Shown: piece after piece, positions 1 through 12,734 of the stretch
Position numbering within the stretch: position 1 is the stretch's first letter
Layout: each line of letters opens with the position of its first letter
NCBI RefSeq assembly: GCF_914767665.1
Contig: NC_059501.1
Location: forward strand, 36,618,501 to 36,682,500
Origin: Harmonia axyridis
Taxonomy: Eukaryota > Arthropoda > Insecta > Coleoptera > Coccinellidae
DNA length: 64,000 nt
Direction: 5' to 3'
Made by a program: the position numbers and the translations under genes
The notes under the pieces: generated by a model
What the model saw: the letters and a program-made list of their open reading frames with translations, nothing else
Databases searched by the model: none
Told to the model about the DNA's origin: nothing

Positions 1-60
1 TTTTGTTCTACAAGATGTGGAAGAATGAACTGAATAACCACAGAATTAGAGAAACTCTAT
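1..60 (+). repeat. LINE-like fragment, second copy at 14.4 kb
   Basis: One frame reads FYKMWKNELNNHRIRETLYL. A minus-strand ORF at 14425-14625 has the closely similar FHKMWKNERSNHRIREI. I read this as a decayed repeat, possibly the tail of a LINE RNase H domain; the two-copy relationship is certain, the family is not. Confidence 0.4.
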
Positions 61-2199
61 ATTTGATTATGGCTACAAACTGAATTTCATGAAGTTATCT
101 CCAGGAACAACTGAGTTACCTATACAGATAAAAGAGAATATCGGGAACCGTTGGAGATATTCTACTTCTGTTTACACCAATGCACTCATCCCTAAATAAC
201 GCAACTTTTTCGTAATTTAAACCACCCTGTATTTCTAACGGTTTTCGATATCCCTGTAGTACCCTACTGAATAGTTCGAATCCTGTATACTGGAAATAGT
301 TATTTTGGGCATTTTGAGAATTATGAAGATAGAGTTGAATTAAACGTTGTGGTTGTCTAAATTCTCAATTATTTTTAATTTATTACTAGCGTTACTGCAA
401 ATTATTGCATGAAGATACAAAGACTATTGGAAAACAAGAAAATGGCGATAAATTGTTTCTATAGTGGAAGAATTGACCTGAAGAGCTTTGGAAATTAGGT
501 TGGTTTGATTTTAGATCTGTATTCAGGAGATCAAAAAGGTGATGTAATTGAAAAATGTTATCATTATTTGCCTGTATAGGATCCTAAAATTTATATACTT
601 AATAATCCACTAAATTATAAGAAACTCCATGCTTCCTCTAATGTCACAAAGGTGAAAAGATGAAATGTTGCTATCTACTCACAACTATGGACAGCTTCAA
701 CGCTCATTACAAGATCTCTATCTGATAATTGTTTTCTCGATTGCAAATTGAATATAACACAAATTCCCGAATGCGCTTGTAAAAATCTAGTTTGTAAATT
801 TGACGAAAAATGCAACGTTTTAATTTCGAATATAGGTTCAGGAAATTTTTTTTTGCAGTAGAGAATTAAAGCTGTCCTTTTGAAGAACTAACGAAACCTA
901 ATCACTCTGATCGTATCTACAATATTATAGCAACCTAAAAATGTAATGATGGAATTCTTGTGCGAATATATAACTCACCCCAAATTTTCCATGAAAAAAA
1001 TTTTACTGGAAAAATCTATCATTCGGTTAGTTGAATAATTATGACAAGAGGTGTCGATATTATACTGAGCAAATGATGAAATTCACAATATTCCGAACAT
1101 TTTATTGCAACTCCGTCGCATTTTAAAAAGATTTCATTTCTTTTTAAATTCGATTTGATTATATACTATAAATATAAAATATTTTCCTCCATGAAAGTTA
1201 CATTGGTAAATAATGAGTAATCCCTGAAAAGGAGAAACAGCGTTCAATGGAATATAGAAGAGGTAAAATTGATGCAACTTTGAGTGGATAATAAGATTTG
1301 ACTTTCTTATATGAATCGACATTTAAGGATTGTTCAAGAAGATATTGCACTCGACAGATAGATTTATAATATATTTCAATACAGAACGAAATTTCTTGAT
1401 AAATAAAGATATTTCGTTTTAAGCCAAAAATAATTAGGTTTAAATCCTTGAAGAAGGAAAGAATGAAAATGTTCTACGAAGTATGAAAATCGTATTTCTC
1501 ATAGTCTCAGTGAGAAAAATAACCAAATGTATGATCACCAGTGAAATTTTACTGATGTGAAAGCTCTTTATATGAAGACATTATTATATGTAGTTCTGCA
1601 TATTTTCACGAATAGAACATAATTTGAACAAATATAGAAAATCTTCATGAGAATCAGTACAAACTTTTCTATGTACAGCATCAAATATCGGAGCAAATAA
1701 GATGCTGCTCTGAAAGACATCCAGGAACACCTTCGAAAGAAATAAGTACCTATAGTAGGTATTTATAATGATAATAATATTTTGAAGGGGTTTGATTTCA
1801 AGGAAATCAAATATTTCTGGGATTGCAATTGAAATGAAAAGTGGAGAAAACAACTTTCATTGGGATTCGTTCAATATCGGCGCTGTTATTGTTGTATGGC
1901 ATTGATTATATGTTAGAAAAAATAGAAGATGAAACATTTACAAAATCAGACACATTTCTTACAGCTTTTTCCAATGCATTGATAATTGTCAGCTCAAAAA
2001 CAGAACACACATTTACATACACATTGAAATGACACATATACGATTTCAGGGTGTACATCATGCTCCACGTGCAGATGGAAAGTTCATGCTCTAGAGGAAA
2101 ATTTACTTCCATCTTTCATCACAATATCTTTGTATGAGATACAAAGTTATCTTAGTCATGCTAGGGGAATAGTAAGAAAACACAGCATACATTCAATAC
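61..2199. other. Intronic stretch without recognised gene
   Basis: This is AT-rich sequence downstream of the domain II S6 exon, inside the channel gene. The open frames of 60-90 codons show no family motif and are rich in Ile, Asn and Phe, as expected by chance. I found no convincing further channel exon on the minus strand. Confidence 0.5.
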
Positions 2200-2325
2200 C
2201 TCTTTCCTGTTCTTCAATTCTTCGGAGTTGAAACTATTGAGTAACAAAGCCAAGAACAAGTTCAGGACCATGAAGTTTCCCATCACGAGTGTAGGCAGGA
2301 AGATGGCTAGGCACAAACCTGGACT
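2200..2325 (-). CDS. NaCP60E: NaCP60E exon: domain II S6
   Basis: The exon is 126 bp (42 codons, phase 0 at both ends). The acceptor TTTCAG precedes AGT at 2325, and the probable donor GTATTG follows GAG at 2200. It begins SPGLCLAIFLPTLVMGN and continues FMVLNLFLALLLNSF, the pore-lining S6 helix. It then enters the cytoplasm with NSEELKNRKE, the start of the domain II-III linker. The residue aligned with para Leu1014 (the kdr site) is Phe. The donor GTATTG is weaker than the others, so the exact 3' border is a little less certain. No further downstream exon was recognised in 1-2199. Confidence 0.9.
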
Positions 2326-2829
2326 CTGAAAGAATATAAAATTTTAGGAGAAAATAATGATTGGAAATAATCCTAGAAGTGATAGAAAATTTAAATTCTC
2401 TTAGAACATTTACAAACCGTTCATATTTTTTGTGAATAATTACATCTCGTCATACTTTTATATTTTTAGCTTATATTCAATTTATCGTACTCATGTTTTA
2501 ATTAATATGCAGTGGTGCCCAATCAGTATCTTAGAATTTAATATGAAGGTGTTTGAAAGAAATGCATAAAGAATGCTGAAAGTCAAAATGGCAACGTTTT
2601 TCTCTCTTTCCATCCACAAACAGTGAAAGTCCAATAAAAAAGAAGAGAAAAGTCATGCTCTACCTCTGTAAAGTTTCGTCCCTGGTGCCCACATCTTAGC
2701 CGTGTCTAGTAGTTTCATTTCCATTTAGAATTTTTTGGAAACCTTATACTGGTAAAGAATTGTAATTCTAAGAGAAAATGTATTCGAGAATTCAGATAAT
2801 TCGAATCAAAATATTTCGAATATACCTAC

Positions 2830-3464
2830 TGTTATGGATCATGTAGTTTACTTTCTTGATTTTAGAATTGAATATTCAAAGACCCACAAGAAAATTTTGG
2901 CGCCCAACGTGGGGCACGAACCCACGATTTTTTCGTGACTTTTTTCCTGAGGTGAGTTTTCCTTCTTTAATCAGGTTCTTAGAATATTTCTCCATTTTTT
3001 TCTCCACGTTTTGATACCACATATCTTGCATTCGGTCTATTTAATGAGTATTTTCTAATATTCATAATTTAAGTGAATTTAAGCTAATTTTTCAGTTTCT
3101 AAGATTCTGAACAGATGTAATCAAATCAAAAAAATTCCATTAAAATCAACATGAAAAATATAAAATATGATTCATTATGAACATTGTGAGAGGAAATTGA
3201 ATATTCATCCCTTGATTGTTTTAACAGAATGAAAATGATTTATAAATGGTTTCTCATCCTTAAATTGAATATCTTCTGTTGATTTTATTGAATTTAACTT
3301 GAATTGTGTTAACATTGTCCTGTTGTCCTTCCCATACTGTTAATGGATCTTATCAATTAGAAAATTTATGATGTATTTGATGAATTAGGTGATTGTTTCC
3401 GAAAATTATAATTTGGCATTGTATTTCGTTGATTTTTATCAGTCGATTTTAAAATTCCATAACA
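2830..3464. mobile_element. Solo LTR, related to the LTRs at 22.5 and 25.6 kb
   Basis: It begins TGTTATGG and ends CCATAACA, the same terminal inverted repeats as the LTRs at 22479 and 25600. It is flanked by a perfect 4-bp duplication, CTAC (2826-2829 and 3465-3468). From about 2939 onward it aligns by eye with 23180-24025, for example the stretch leading to GCATTCGGTC. It is clearly diverged and shorter (635 against about 1545 bp). Oddly, positions 2897-2915 match the primer-binding site of the intact element, in the opposite orientation. Confidence 0.8.
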
Positions 3465-4742
3465 CTACTTATACTCCCCTTTCCTCAAAACGATTTTGAA
3501 AAGGGAACTGTTCTAATTACTGAATCCAGTATCATCATTTATTGAATGCTAATCTTTATTCTTGTCATTGGATTTCTAGAATATAAATACGTATCACTGC
3601 CAAGTGCCAATAGAGAAGTATTTTCCATTGAGAGAGAATACCACCACTCAGTTCAAAACGAAATTATAGATTTTTCTTCTAGCATTCACCGATTGTATGG
3701 GGTTTTCACATAATGTCTTTAAACAATTATCTATCATAAATTGTAGAATGAAAATATTTCTAATCAATGGGAAAACATTTTGTTAACTTCTCGTGTTTTG
3801 CAAAAGAATTGAGGATATGTTATGTTCAATGATATATTTGATGATTAGATATTCGCATATAAAATTTGGAGATTTTTCTCATTGATATTAACAGTTATAA
3901 CGAGCTTATTCAATCGTAAACTAATTGATCATATCAGAGGTTGAACATTCCATTCGAAATATGAGCAAAAGTTCTTATTATGAGTATGAGAGAATAATAT
4001 CCTTGCAAATGAGAGTTAGAAATTCTCAGTGTTATCCAAATGATTATCATATTTTACGCTTTGTGGGAATTTCAAAGGTGTGGAGCAATTGTGAAAATTG
4101 ATTAAAAATGTATTATTATTCTTTCTACATATCCACCCTTAACGTGACAAAATTTCGTACGACGATTCAAATCTATGTTCACGTTTTGGGATTCAGCATT
4201 CAGCAAACTTAGATTTCAACACAGAAAAAAATGTTTGCCAGAATCAAGCCCTGTTAAGTTATTCAAACATCTAGATCCTTCCTTCTTGCCGAAGAGTAGG
4301 AGATGAAAAGTCCCAAATGGACCTGCTTTCCTATAACAATAAAGATATTCAGGATTCCGCCCTTGACGCAGTAGTGAGGGCGAATGTTTATACTAGAAGA
4401 AAGAACATTAATTCAGAGCTCTGCTTCGATGTTTCACCGCGTAAAATGTACATATTGAAGTTTGTTCGAGGAGGTGAATTTTTATGGTGTGTAAGGTGGT
4501 AGTTAAATATTGGGATAGTCAGATGTGTTCGAATGAGCTTTTTTGTCGTCAACATCGAGGGTCTGTTGACGTATACAGAAAATTTACTGATCTGGGGTCG
4601 GATTGACTTATCCAGAATACGTTGTGGATAAATCTCAAATACTAACTGTAATTCAAATGAATAAAATCTTTTTGACAATCAACCCGAATGTTTTCGATGG
4701 TTTGAAATATCATAAAATATTCACCTAAGGCACACGTGCGCA
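3465..4742. other. Intronic stretch without recognised gene
   Basis: AT-rich, no coding motif recognised. The 61-codon and 96-codon ORFs near 4317-4678 overlap on opposite strands and show no family resemblance. Confidence 0.5.
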
Positions 4743-5100
4743 AATCAATCAATCAATCAATGTTATTTATTTTACCAAATTTAGTACAATAATTTTCAAG
4801 AAATACTGTCAATTAAACCAATGGTTTGTGACTGACAGTAACAATCTTTACATCTAAACAGTTTCAAAATCAACAAATATACATGAACCCATTTTAGTAT
4901 CTTCATTTCACCAGCTTATAATTATACAGCTTATAATATTTTCTCCCAATTTTATTGATTCCCCCTCTATTTTTGTACACAGTACAAATCAAGAATTAAG
5001 AATTGTGTTTTTTATTTTTCTGACAAAATGTCTGAGGTCACTTATACGCTTTATCTTCTGAGGTAAGGCGTTGTATAATCGTATACCCACGTGTGAGGCA
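4743..5100 (-). mobile_element. 5'-truncated LINE, 3' end with (GATT)n tail
   Basis: Read on the minus strand, the upper part encodes ASHVGIRLYNALPQKIKRIS, in the style of the C-terminal end of CR1/Jockey-type reverse transcriptases. A stop and a short 3' UTR follow, then a terminal (GATT)n microsatellite tail at 4743-4760. Only the last few hundred bases of the element are present, as expected from 5' truncation during target-primed reverse transcription. Confidence 0.65.
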
Positions 5101-6559
5101 TGTTTTTGAGAAATTGTTTTCTGTATTTTCGGCGTTTTTATTTGATTTTGGGATTGACTTCTTGTGCCATAAGTATGCTCATACCTTACATAATCTACAC
5201 GGTGTTAGTATATCATCAACACGGGACACGGGATTTCATATTTGATTCAGAATTTGGGCTCAATAAATTGCGTTACATAAATAATTTGTTAATCATATTC
5301 GAATGCATAAAATCTTTCTCAGTTTTTCGGATGAAAATTGCATATCGAGAGAAAATAAGTGAGGTGAAATTTGGATTGGAGGCATATTCAATATGCAGGG
5401 TATCCCGGGACTAATTGTACATACTCTTATCAGAGGCAGATGTAGACTAGGGGAGAACGGATTGACTATAAAAAATTAATTTTCTGCCTTTCCTCAGAAA
5501 GCCACAAGGTGAGTTTTCATATTCATGGAAATACTGAGACTATCATCAGAACCAAACTTATCGGCGGAATTTATTGAAACTTCGACGTACCTATGTTGCA
5601 TGAGATCGAGTCAGAAAGATTAATTATTTCAATATTACAGGACCGGACAATTTTCATTTTTAGTGCTGAATTTCAATATATCAATTGAAATCGATTCAGA
5701 AAATAAACAAAATTTCGAAAGTGATTTTGAAAATGCTTTTCGCTAAATTGATAATAGATTTATAGTTTATTTATTCTTGCTTGGCCTTTATTGAAATGAA
5801 ATTGAGTGAATGATATGCCATTTATAATGTATTCAATATTTGGAGCGGAAGAAGTGGGTTATTTCAAAGACAGATAATATACGCCAATTTTCAACTATCG
5901 TTCGAGCCAGAACGGTTCATCGGACAGAAAACTTAATCGAATAAATTGGTGGGATGTTTGATTTGTTTTTGTATTGTATTGATTCATTAAAAATTGATAT
6001 TTTCCGAGTTAAAAGCAAAAACCGTCAAAATTTTTTTTTTACATTCAATAATAATAATAATATTTATATTTATTGTTTGCCACAAAATTTTCGTGGCAAA
6101 CCCCAGAATCGGATTCAGCTCCAAAAGAACATATTAAATCAAGGAATCAAACTCCAAAACTTTCCTGTAAGAATCACATATTGACTAATTATCTCATATA
6201 AATTTCTTACCTCTAATATCTTAGCCTGAGTCGTTTATATGTCTAGCTTTGAATTGATCTCTGAATTGATGCAATTTTGTTTTCAAAATAATCATTTAGA
6301 TTATTTTATTTCTCCCCTTTCTAATGGTGTAAACCTTTTTACAGCTTAATGGCCAATGATTATAATATCCAAACCTGCTTTGTGGAACTAGGGATATGTG
6401 TGACAATTTTATGATCTACAAAAATTGCTTCTCTGATCTGTACCTATATGAGATGTGATTTGCTAGGATTTCAATGCTGTCGGTTAGTTGATCTAGAGAA
6501 ATTTCTCATAGAGCTTGAAATGTTATTGGATACATCTACACGCCAAATTTGAATTCAAT
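5101..6559. other. Intronic stretch without recognised gene
   Basis: AT-rich, with a short (ATA)n run near 6048-6060. The 104-codon ORF at 5100-5414 overlaps the edge of the LINE fragment and has a hydrophobic N-terminus, but I do not recognise it. Confidence 0.4.
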
Positions 6560-7452
6560 CGATCAGTGTCACTGAAAAATCAGCTTGGTTTCTCTCGATG
6601 CTTTGCTTAAATTTGCTATGGTCCTAGCTATGCTATGGTCACGATCAAGAAATTCTGCAGAAGCTTGAATTGCGATATTATATGTACATGGTGTCCCAAA
6701 TTCGATGCTCGCTGAAAGCATCTCGAGAACTATAAGACTTGGAGAAAAAAACTCCAAGAACGCCTGATCTCTCTATTAGAAACCTTCATGAACGTTTTAT
6801 CTTCGCTGATTGGTTCCTTATTGGATTGCATCAAAACGATTTTCATGGAAAAATCATCTTCAATGTTCAGGCCCATTTTCACATAGGACGTTAAGTTCAT
6901 AAGAAGAATTGTCGTATTTGGGGTTCTAAGAATCCAAGAATGTGATGAAAAGCCTCTCCATTTCCCATGTGTCATTGTTTGGTGCGATTTATGGATTTGC
7001 TATGTGATTGGACCTTACTTCTTCGAAAATGAGAGTGGTGCAACTGTTACGCTGGGCGGATTTCGCTATGAATGATAATTTTCTATGGCCAGAATTGAAA
7101 GACGTTTTTTCGCAACAAGATGGCTCTACGTGACACACAAGGAACAAAACAATCGCAATTTTGCAAGAAAAGTTCCCTGGTTGTGTTTATTTCTATATGA
7201 GGTGAACACAATTAGCCACAGAGATTTTTTGATTTTACAACTTTAGACTTTTTTTGGGACTACGTGAAAGGTAGGGACTCTGCTAATGGTACACAATCGA
7301 TTCAATACCTTAAAGATGATATTCGTGAAATTAACGAGGACATACAGCCGCGAATGTTCGAATTGGTCCTGAAAATTTTCATGAAAAGGATATGGTGCTG
7401 CAACCGTAGCCTATTTGGCTTTTCCATCGTTGATAACTTTTTCAAAATTTAA
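6560..7452 (+). pseudogene. Decayed Tc1/mariner-superfamily transposase
   Basis: Conceptual translation in shifting plus-strand frames gives QAHFHIGR, NCRIWGSKNP, YFFENESGATVT and, near the end, IQYLKDDIREINEDIQPRMF and LKIFMKRIWCC. These follow the order expected in a mariner-like DDE transposase: a catalytic-core entry, the NCRIWG segment, the GATVT segment and the C-terminal helix with RMxE and FMKR. Many stops and frameshifts show it is dead. The C-terminal part resembles the transposase remnant at 17724-17999, so both may belong to one family. Terminal repeats were not found. Confidence 0.65.
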
Positions 7453-7656
7453 TAAACAATAATTGATTTCTCCGAAAATATACTCGTTTTTTTAACATCA
7501 AAATGAAACCTATTATTGGAAAACCCTTCATACACTTATATGCTATGTATGTGGTTTCTACATTTTTCGGGATACCGAATTGATTAAACTGAATTCGATA
7601 TCCTGGAAAAGATGAGGAATTTTTATCGATATTTGTGTAGGATCCAGTTACTTATT

Positions 7657-7757
7657 GTTTCCCTGTAAATAATTGCGATGGTCAACCGGATGCTTGGAGA
7701 CCTATTAGTTTCTTTCAGTGTCGAGGGCATGACAGTTTCAATTTATTTACAGGGAAC
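7657..7757. repeat. Short inverted repeat (stem about 19 bp)
   Basis: GTTTCCCTGTAAATAATTG at 7657 pairs with CAATTTATTTACAGGGAAC ending at 7757, leaving about 60 bases of loop. It lies at the left edge of the LTR-like segment and may be part of its terminus. Confidence 0.6.
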
Positions 7758-8550
7758 GAATTGTTATTGTACATAATGTAAAAAGGATGTGTTATTCTTC
7801 GGGGTGTCGAAGAATGTGTCATGTCGGTTGTAAAACTTAAGAGATTTTTGGGGTTGGAAAAGTTTCAGAACAAGACGGTTATGCCAGATGTGTTACATCT
7901 TTTTCTCAGGTTCTAGTCCTTCTAGAATATTTGATTTCCAGGAATCCGCCAAAATATTTGGGGGCGGTACGGCAAAAGCCCTTATTGGACTAGGGGGATG
8001 GTACCTTCCCCTAAGGGTGTGGTCAAACCGAGAGAGGTCTATATTCGAGAGAGGGTAGTTCCAATCAGCAGAGAGCACAGTTCAGATTAAACCGAAGACG
8101 GGTACAGACGGTACAGTTTAACTTAAGTCTAAGACGGGAGACAGAACAAGTTCGGTCGGTCAACTTAAGACGTACGACGTAAAGACGGTTCGCGGACTAG
8201 ATAAAGACGAGTCGCGAACAAATCAAAGACGAGACGACCGAAAACTTGAAGTACGACGAAGACGTGATGAACGAAGACGTTTCGAGTAATCAAACTAGAG
8301 TTAAAGACGAAATTCAGTACCGTAGCGAGAAACTTGTGATTAAGACGTAATGAGGATCTTCTCAATACTGAGTTTGTACTGTATAAGTGTGGCTTTGTAA
8401 ATAGATGTAAATAATTGAAAAGAGTTTAATTATTACAAATCCAACAAAGTCACGGAGAAAAAGACGAAAGGCCAGGTAATCGAATCATACCTCTAGACGA
8501 TCGATTAACCAAGCCTACATTTGCAAGAGCTCAAAATTTATATTGTTACA
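7664..8550. mobile_element. Possible solo LTR
   Basis: The segment begins TGTAA and ends TTACA, as LTRs do, and has nearly matching flanks (GTTTCCC before, GTTCCC after). Inside, 8090-8350 is unlike its surroundings, with many GACG and ACGA words. No partner LTR or internal retroviral gene is present. The boundaries and the call are tentative. Confidence 0.35.
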
Positions 8551-8659
8551 GTTCCCTTATATATTGCTTGGTGAATGGTTTGTAAACAGCGTTTTACGTC
8601 ACATAAGCGAAACGGTGAAATGAAACTCTTATTTAAATGCGGACAAACATTCTTCCTAC

Positions 8660-8765
8660 CTCTCCAGCTTCAGCTCTCATACAGTCCCAAAGTGGCTCGA
8701 TCCATTCGCCGCATAATATCCGGAAAATCATCATGAACGAATGAAAAAAGTCAGTGAAGTTCCAC
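8660..8765 (-). CDS. NaCP60E: NaCP60E exon: domain II pore loop and selectivity filter
   Basis: The exon is 106 bp: one base completing Arg, then 35 codons. The acceptor TTACAG precedes 8765 and the donor GTAGGA follows GAG at 8660. The peptide runs [21 protein letters not shown] and then [14 protein letters not shown]. This is the re-entrant pore loop; the Glu of CGEW is the domain II member of the selectivity ring (DEKA in para, DEEA in DSC1-type channels, from family knowledge). The exon is separated by about 25.6 kb from S5 and about 6.3 kb from S6. Its reading frame is exactly continuous with both neighbours, which makes the call secure. Confidence 0.95.
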
Positions 8766-9600
8766 CTGTAACAAAAAGTGAAATTACAGTAATCTTTCAT
8801 ATATTATCAATAATTTCGTTGAATACACGTTTACTTTTTATTTCATTTTTTGATTCCGAGTCTATTGGAGGAAGCGTTGTGCAAATCAGTGTCAACGCAT
8901 TGTGCTTAGATTTTGAAAGCACTTGAACCGTTTTTGTGCTCCCAGGGGTTTTTTAATGGCAATGCTTATTGGTTAGTGATTGAATCATTTCAACAAAAGG
9001 TTTATTGTCCATAGTAATCCCCAATGTGCTCCTGAGTATTGATATTTTTAATAGAGTGATAAACATCTCGCGCTGGCGCTATTGTGGGAACTTAATGATG
9101 CGTTATATTTATATTTGAATAATTAATATGCCAACATTCAACAGCTAATAATACCATCGAGAGCGAAAATTTGATATAACCCTTCAAGCTGAAATATATT
9201 CCTTTCTATTAAGTATCATATCAATTACAAATCGATTTATTTTAAAAAGAGAAAATAAAACGCAAAATCTAAGTATATATAAAACCGCTTGCACATATAC
9301 GTCAAACTTTAAACGTAAAATCACAGCCCAAACGGGACCATCTAGAGCAAAAATGACAAGAATAAGACCCCCCTCAAAATCGTCTGGAGATCCCGGGAAA
9401 AATCCCAAACCTTCGATTTTCCCCGCGGTTTTCGAGTATACGGGGTGTTTCGGATCATTTTGACATTTCAAGTCCCATATTTCTGTGGTATCTGTGGACA
9501 ATTTGGCTGTCAGTGTCATGTTAATAATAAATATTCCATTTCGATATATGAAAGTTCTTGAAAAAGTTTGCAGTTTCCAAAATTGTATTCAATATTTAAA
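8766..9600. other. Intronic stretch without recognised gene
   Basis: No coding motif recognised. The 111-codon minus ORF at 9184-9519 has low-complexity composition and no family resemblance; 9350-9500 is GC-richer than its flanks and may be an old repeat. Confidence 0.4.
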
Positions 9601-10199
9601 TAAATGCCGACAGATAAAATGCAAAGTCTTCGGCGAATCAAAAATTCCATAGATATTTGTCAAAATTTGGAAATGAACATTTATATCATGGAATGCATTT
9701 TCCTCAATTCAGGTTTGTTTGAAGGGTTTGTATTATTTGGAATTAATTGGATGAATGTTACTTTATTTCAGGAATTTTTCGTTTATTTTCCACAATCTAT
9801 AAAACTACATTTCCTTTCGTGAGAATTTGAATTTATTGCGACAGAAAATGGAACTACCAAAGAGAACAGAAGCTTCATTCATCAATTCAGTCTTGGATTG
9901 GAGTAAAAGTTATGCTACTATGAAACAGTATTAAACAGATAGAAAGACTCCTTATAGATAATTCACAATTGGCTTTATTACTGGAAAAAAAGAGCCAAGT
10001 TAGTCAGATAACAGTCAAAAGTTTCCATGAGTTTTTTGAATATCTAAAATATACACTTTTACGACAGAGGAGTGCAAAAATATAAGTGATCACTCCGTTT
10101 TTGAAGAATTTGAGTGCAGTGCTGTTGAATTTATAATGAATAAGTCAAATCTTTCATACTAATAATTTCAACTATATATACCCTGTTATATTATATTCC

Positions 10200-10420
10200 G
10201 CTCAACTGAAACATGTATCAATAAGCCTTGGAAATTAGAGACTCTCAAACTTATCACCTGATTTCTCAAAAAGGTTTCACCAAGATAAGATATTGTAGGT
10301 AATTGCTTATGAGGTAACATAGGCCATGGGTATTTGAAAGGCAAGTCTATTCATTATGTCTCTTTTTAGTTGGTTTATTATAGCTATACTGAATATTTCT
10401 AAAAATAACATTCACTTTAG
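10200..10420 (-). pseudogene. Decayed Copia-like gag fragment (copy 2)
   Basis: The minus strand gives broken peptides such as FEKSGDKFESLISKAY and YMFQLSG, parallel to SEKSGYKKSLISKVYQYIFQ in the copy at 11621-11915. The nucleotide match between the two segments is clear by eye across about 160 bases, with indels. It lies just past the end of the Copia reverse transcriptase remnant, so it is probably a second insertion or a rearranged copy. Confidence 0.5.
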
Positions 10421-10859
10421 ATGTGAATTAATTAAATTTGGACTTATGCATCATATCATATATGACTATGAAATTGAGAAAGACATATTTTTCTGAATTC
10501 CATTATAAGTCTTTCGAATAGTACTTTGAAGATATTGATTTCAATGACGTATAGAATATATCAGTTGAAATACTAGTCAAAATGTTACGACAGAAATAAA
10601 TTTTGAAGGATCATTCAGTATATGAAGAATTTAACATGGCAGTCACTTTCGAAATTGGTATCAATTTTCCAGCAATTCAATGAAGGTATAAAATACTTTA
10701 AAAAGCAACTATTTATTGAAAATTTCCATGTCATGAATGAATGATCAAATTTGTATAAAAATGTTGATACCTACCTATTTGTTCACTAAAGTTTCCAATC
10801 TTTTAATCGTTATAGGAATAGGTGCTATATGGCCATTTCAAAAATGCTATCCTACTGAT

Positions 10860-11915
10860 TTATTCATTGCTTTTCATTTTGGTAAGAATTAAATTATTCA
10901 TTGATTCAGATCCAAAGTTAACATTTGAAAAAATCAAGTCAATGTAGTTATCGAATCCACTAATATGGGTCAATAGTATTGGCCGATACACTTTTAGTAC
11001 CGATTTCAAATACTCAGTTCCTTTTGACTGAAGTAAAAATTGAACAATGATCTTTGTATCTTGAAATGAGTTTTGCACTTTTCCAGTGTTCAACAATGAG
11101 ATAATTATTAAATTGACTCAAGAAATTAACAGAGTATGCTATATCAGGACTAGTTAATACTGCTAAAGATGTTATCATAATAAACCTATTAATTTCTTAT
11201 ATGGTTCATCATTACAACTTTCTTTTGTTGAATTAAAATTCAATTTAGTTTTCACATGTTCACAATCAGACATGTTGAATTATTGCAATACATATTTGAA
11301 GAATATAATCGATAGCGTTACTACCTTTTCCATAATTTCTAGTAATATTCATCCCTAATCATTTTTTAGCTTCCCCTAATTTCTTTATCATAAAATTTTC
11401 TATCAGAAAATTCATTCAGAATTAACATTAGTTAAAACAAAAAAGTCATCCACGTACAATGCAACAATAGTAAGCCAGTTATTTTTTGATTTATGTAAAT
11501 ACTATGATCAGTTGTTGATCTTTTGAAACTTATATCTATCAAAATTTTATTTACTATATAGGACATAAATTGCCCTGTTTAATTCACTTCTGAGTAAAAC
11601 CCAGAGCCACAAGTCTCGTTCTATAACATAGCATCAATACAATCTTCAGATACTAAAAAACCCCTTAGTTCGTCAGGAATTTCCAATAGGTCCTTCAAAT
11701 TGTTGTAATTATATTGTATTTCTTCACAAAATATGGAATAGAAGAATAATTTGCTGCTCAACTGAAAAATGTATTGATAAACCTTGGAAATGAGGGACTT
11801 CTTATAACCTGATTTCTCAGATATGGATATCCGAAAGGTAGATCTATTATTCATTCTGCCTCTTTTCAGTTTGTTTATTACAGCTATACTGAATATTCCT
11901 AAAACAAAAATCTCA
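10860..11915 (-). pseudogene. Decayed Ty1/Copia retrotransposon: gag piece plus reverse transcriptase/RNase H
   Basis: Reading down the minus strand, 11854-11621 gives a Gag-like helical segment (KSLISKVYQYIFQLSSKL). This runs into CYRTRLVALGFTQK, the start of Copia reverse transcriptase. LTIVALYVDDFFV near 11470-11430 carries the catalytic YVDD. PYKKLIG and GTSPDIAYSVNFLSQFN follow near 11200, with a degraded EHW helix beyond. Stops and frameshifts are frequent. Protease and integrase are missing between gag and reverse transcriptase, so this is an internally deleted, dead copy. Confidence 0.75.
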
Positions 11916-12734
11916 CTGTAGGTCTTTTCATAGATCTTATCGAACGATTATGTAAATTCAATATTTGTCAAAACTGAAAATAAACATTGAATGCAATTTC
12001 TTTATTTCAGGTAGTATTTCTATTAATGAGTCAATTGAATAAATGTAACTTCATTTTAGGGCTCACAAGTAAATATCCAATGGAATGATAGCCCTTAAAA
12101 TATATCTATTATTCATTTTGAATTGACTTACAAGAATATCAATATTTTCATCGGCAAGACATAAAATGACAAATTTTCTTTCAAAGTTGAAATTCAGAGA
12201 AAAATATGCTAATAATTGTCTATTGTAACTATTAAATAAACAAAAAAAAGGACCATAAAAAGGATTACAACTTAACTAACAAACATAAACTTTTTTTGTC
12301 AATTTTTCCCACCCAATCATCAATTAAATTTGGACTTATGCATCATACATGTCTCTATAAAGAAGAAATGTGCTAATTTAAAATCTTAATGTTGGGATTA
12401 TATTATTATTCAATATTCTCTAAAAAATTTTTACAAACCTATAAGCATGAATAACTTTCTTGAAAGACTGACGCTCACATTTTGATTATTCATTTCTCCC
12501 AAATTCTTCAAAGAAAGAAATTGCCATTTCTGGAAAAATGAGATCTGAGAATTTGGTTGATATCGGTTATTTTTTATTCATTATTAAAGAATACAATATA
12601 CGATTTATATTCGAACAAAATTTTAAGACATGCGTCTGAGTCTGACTGACAATTATGGTCATAGAGAAATCTTTGTTTATGGTTATGACTGCGTTCGGCA
12701 AATCCACACTAGGGATGGGCAAAGGTCAGAAAAC

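Noticed and set aside
262..295. tRNA B-box-like GTTCGAATCC at 278-287
   Set aside because: No upstream A box, anticodon arm or acceptor pairing can be built around it.
1584..2112. Minus-strand ORFs of 68-89 codons as possible next channel exons
   Set aside because: No channel linker motif, and composition is chance-like; phase with the S6 exon was not convincing.
9184..9519. 111-codon minus ORF
   Set aside because: No domain, and its sequence lacks any recognisable family motif; treated as chance.
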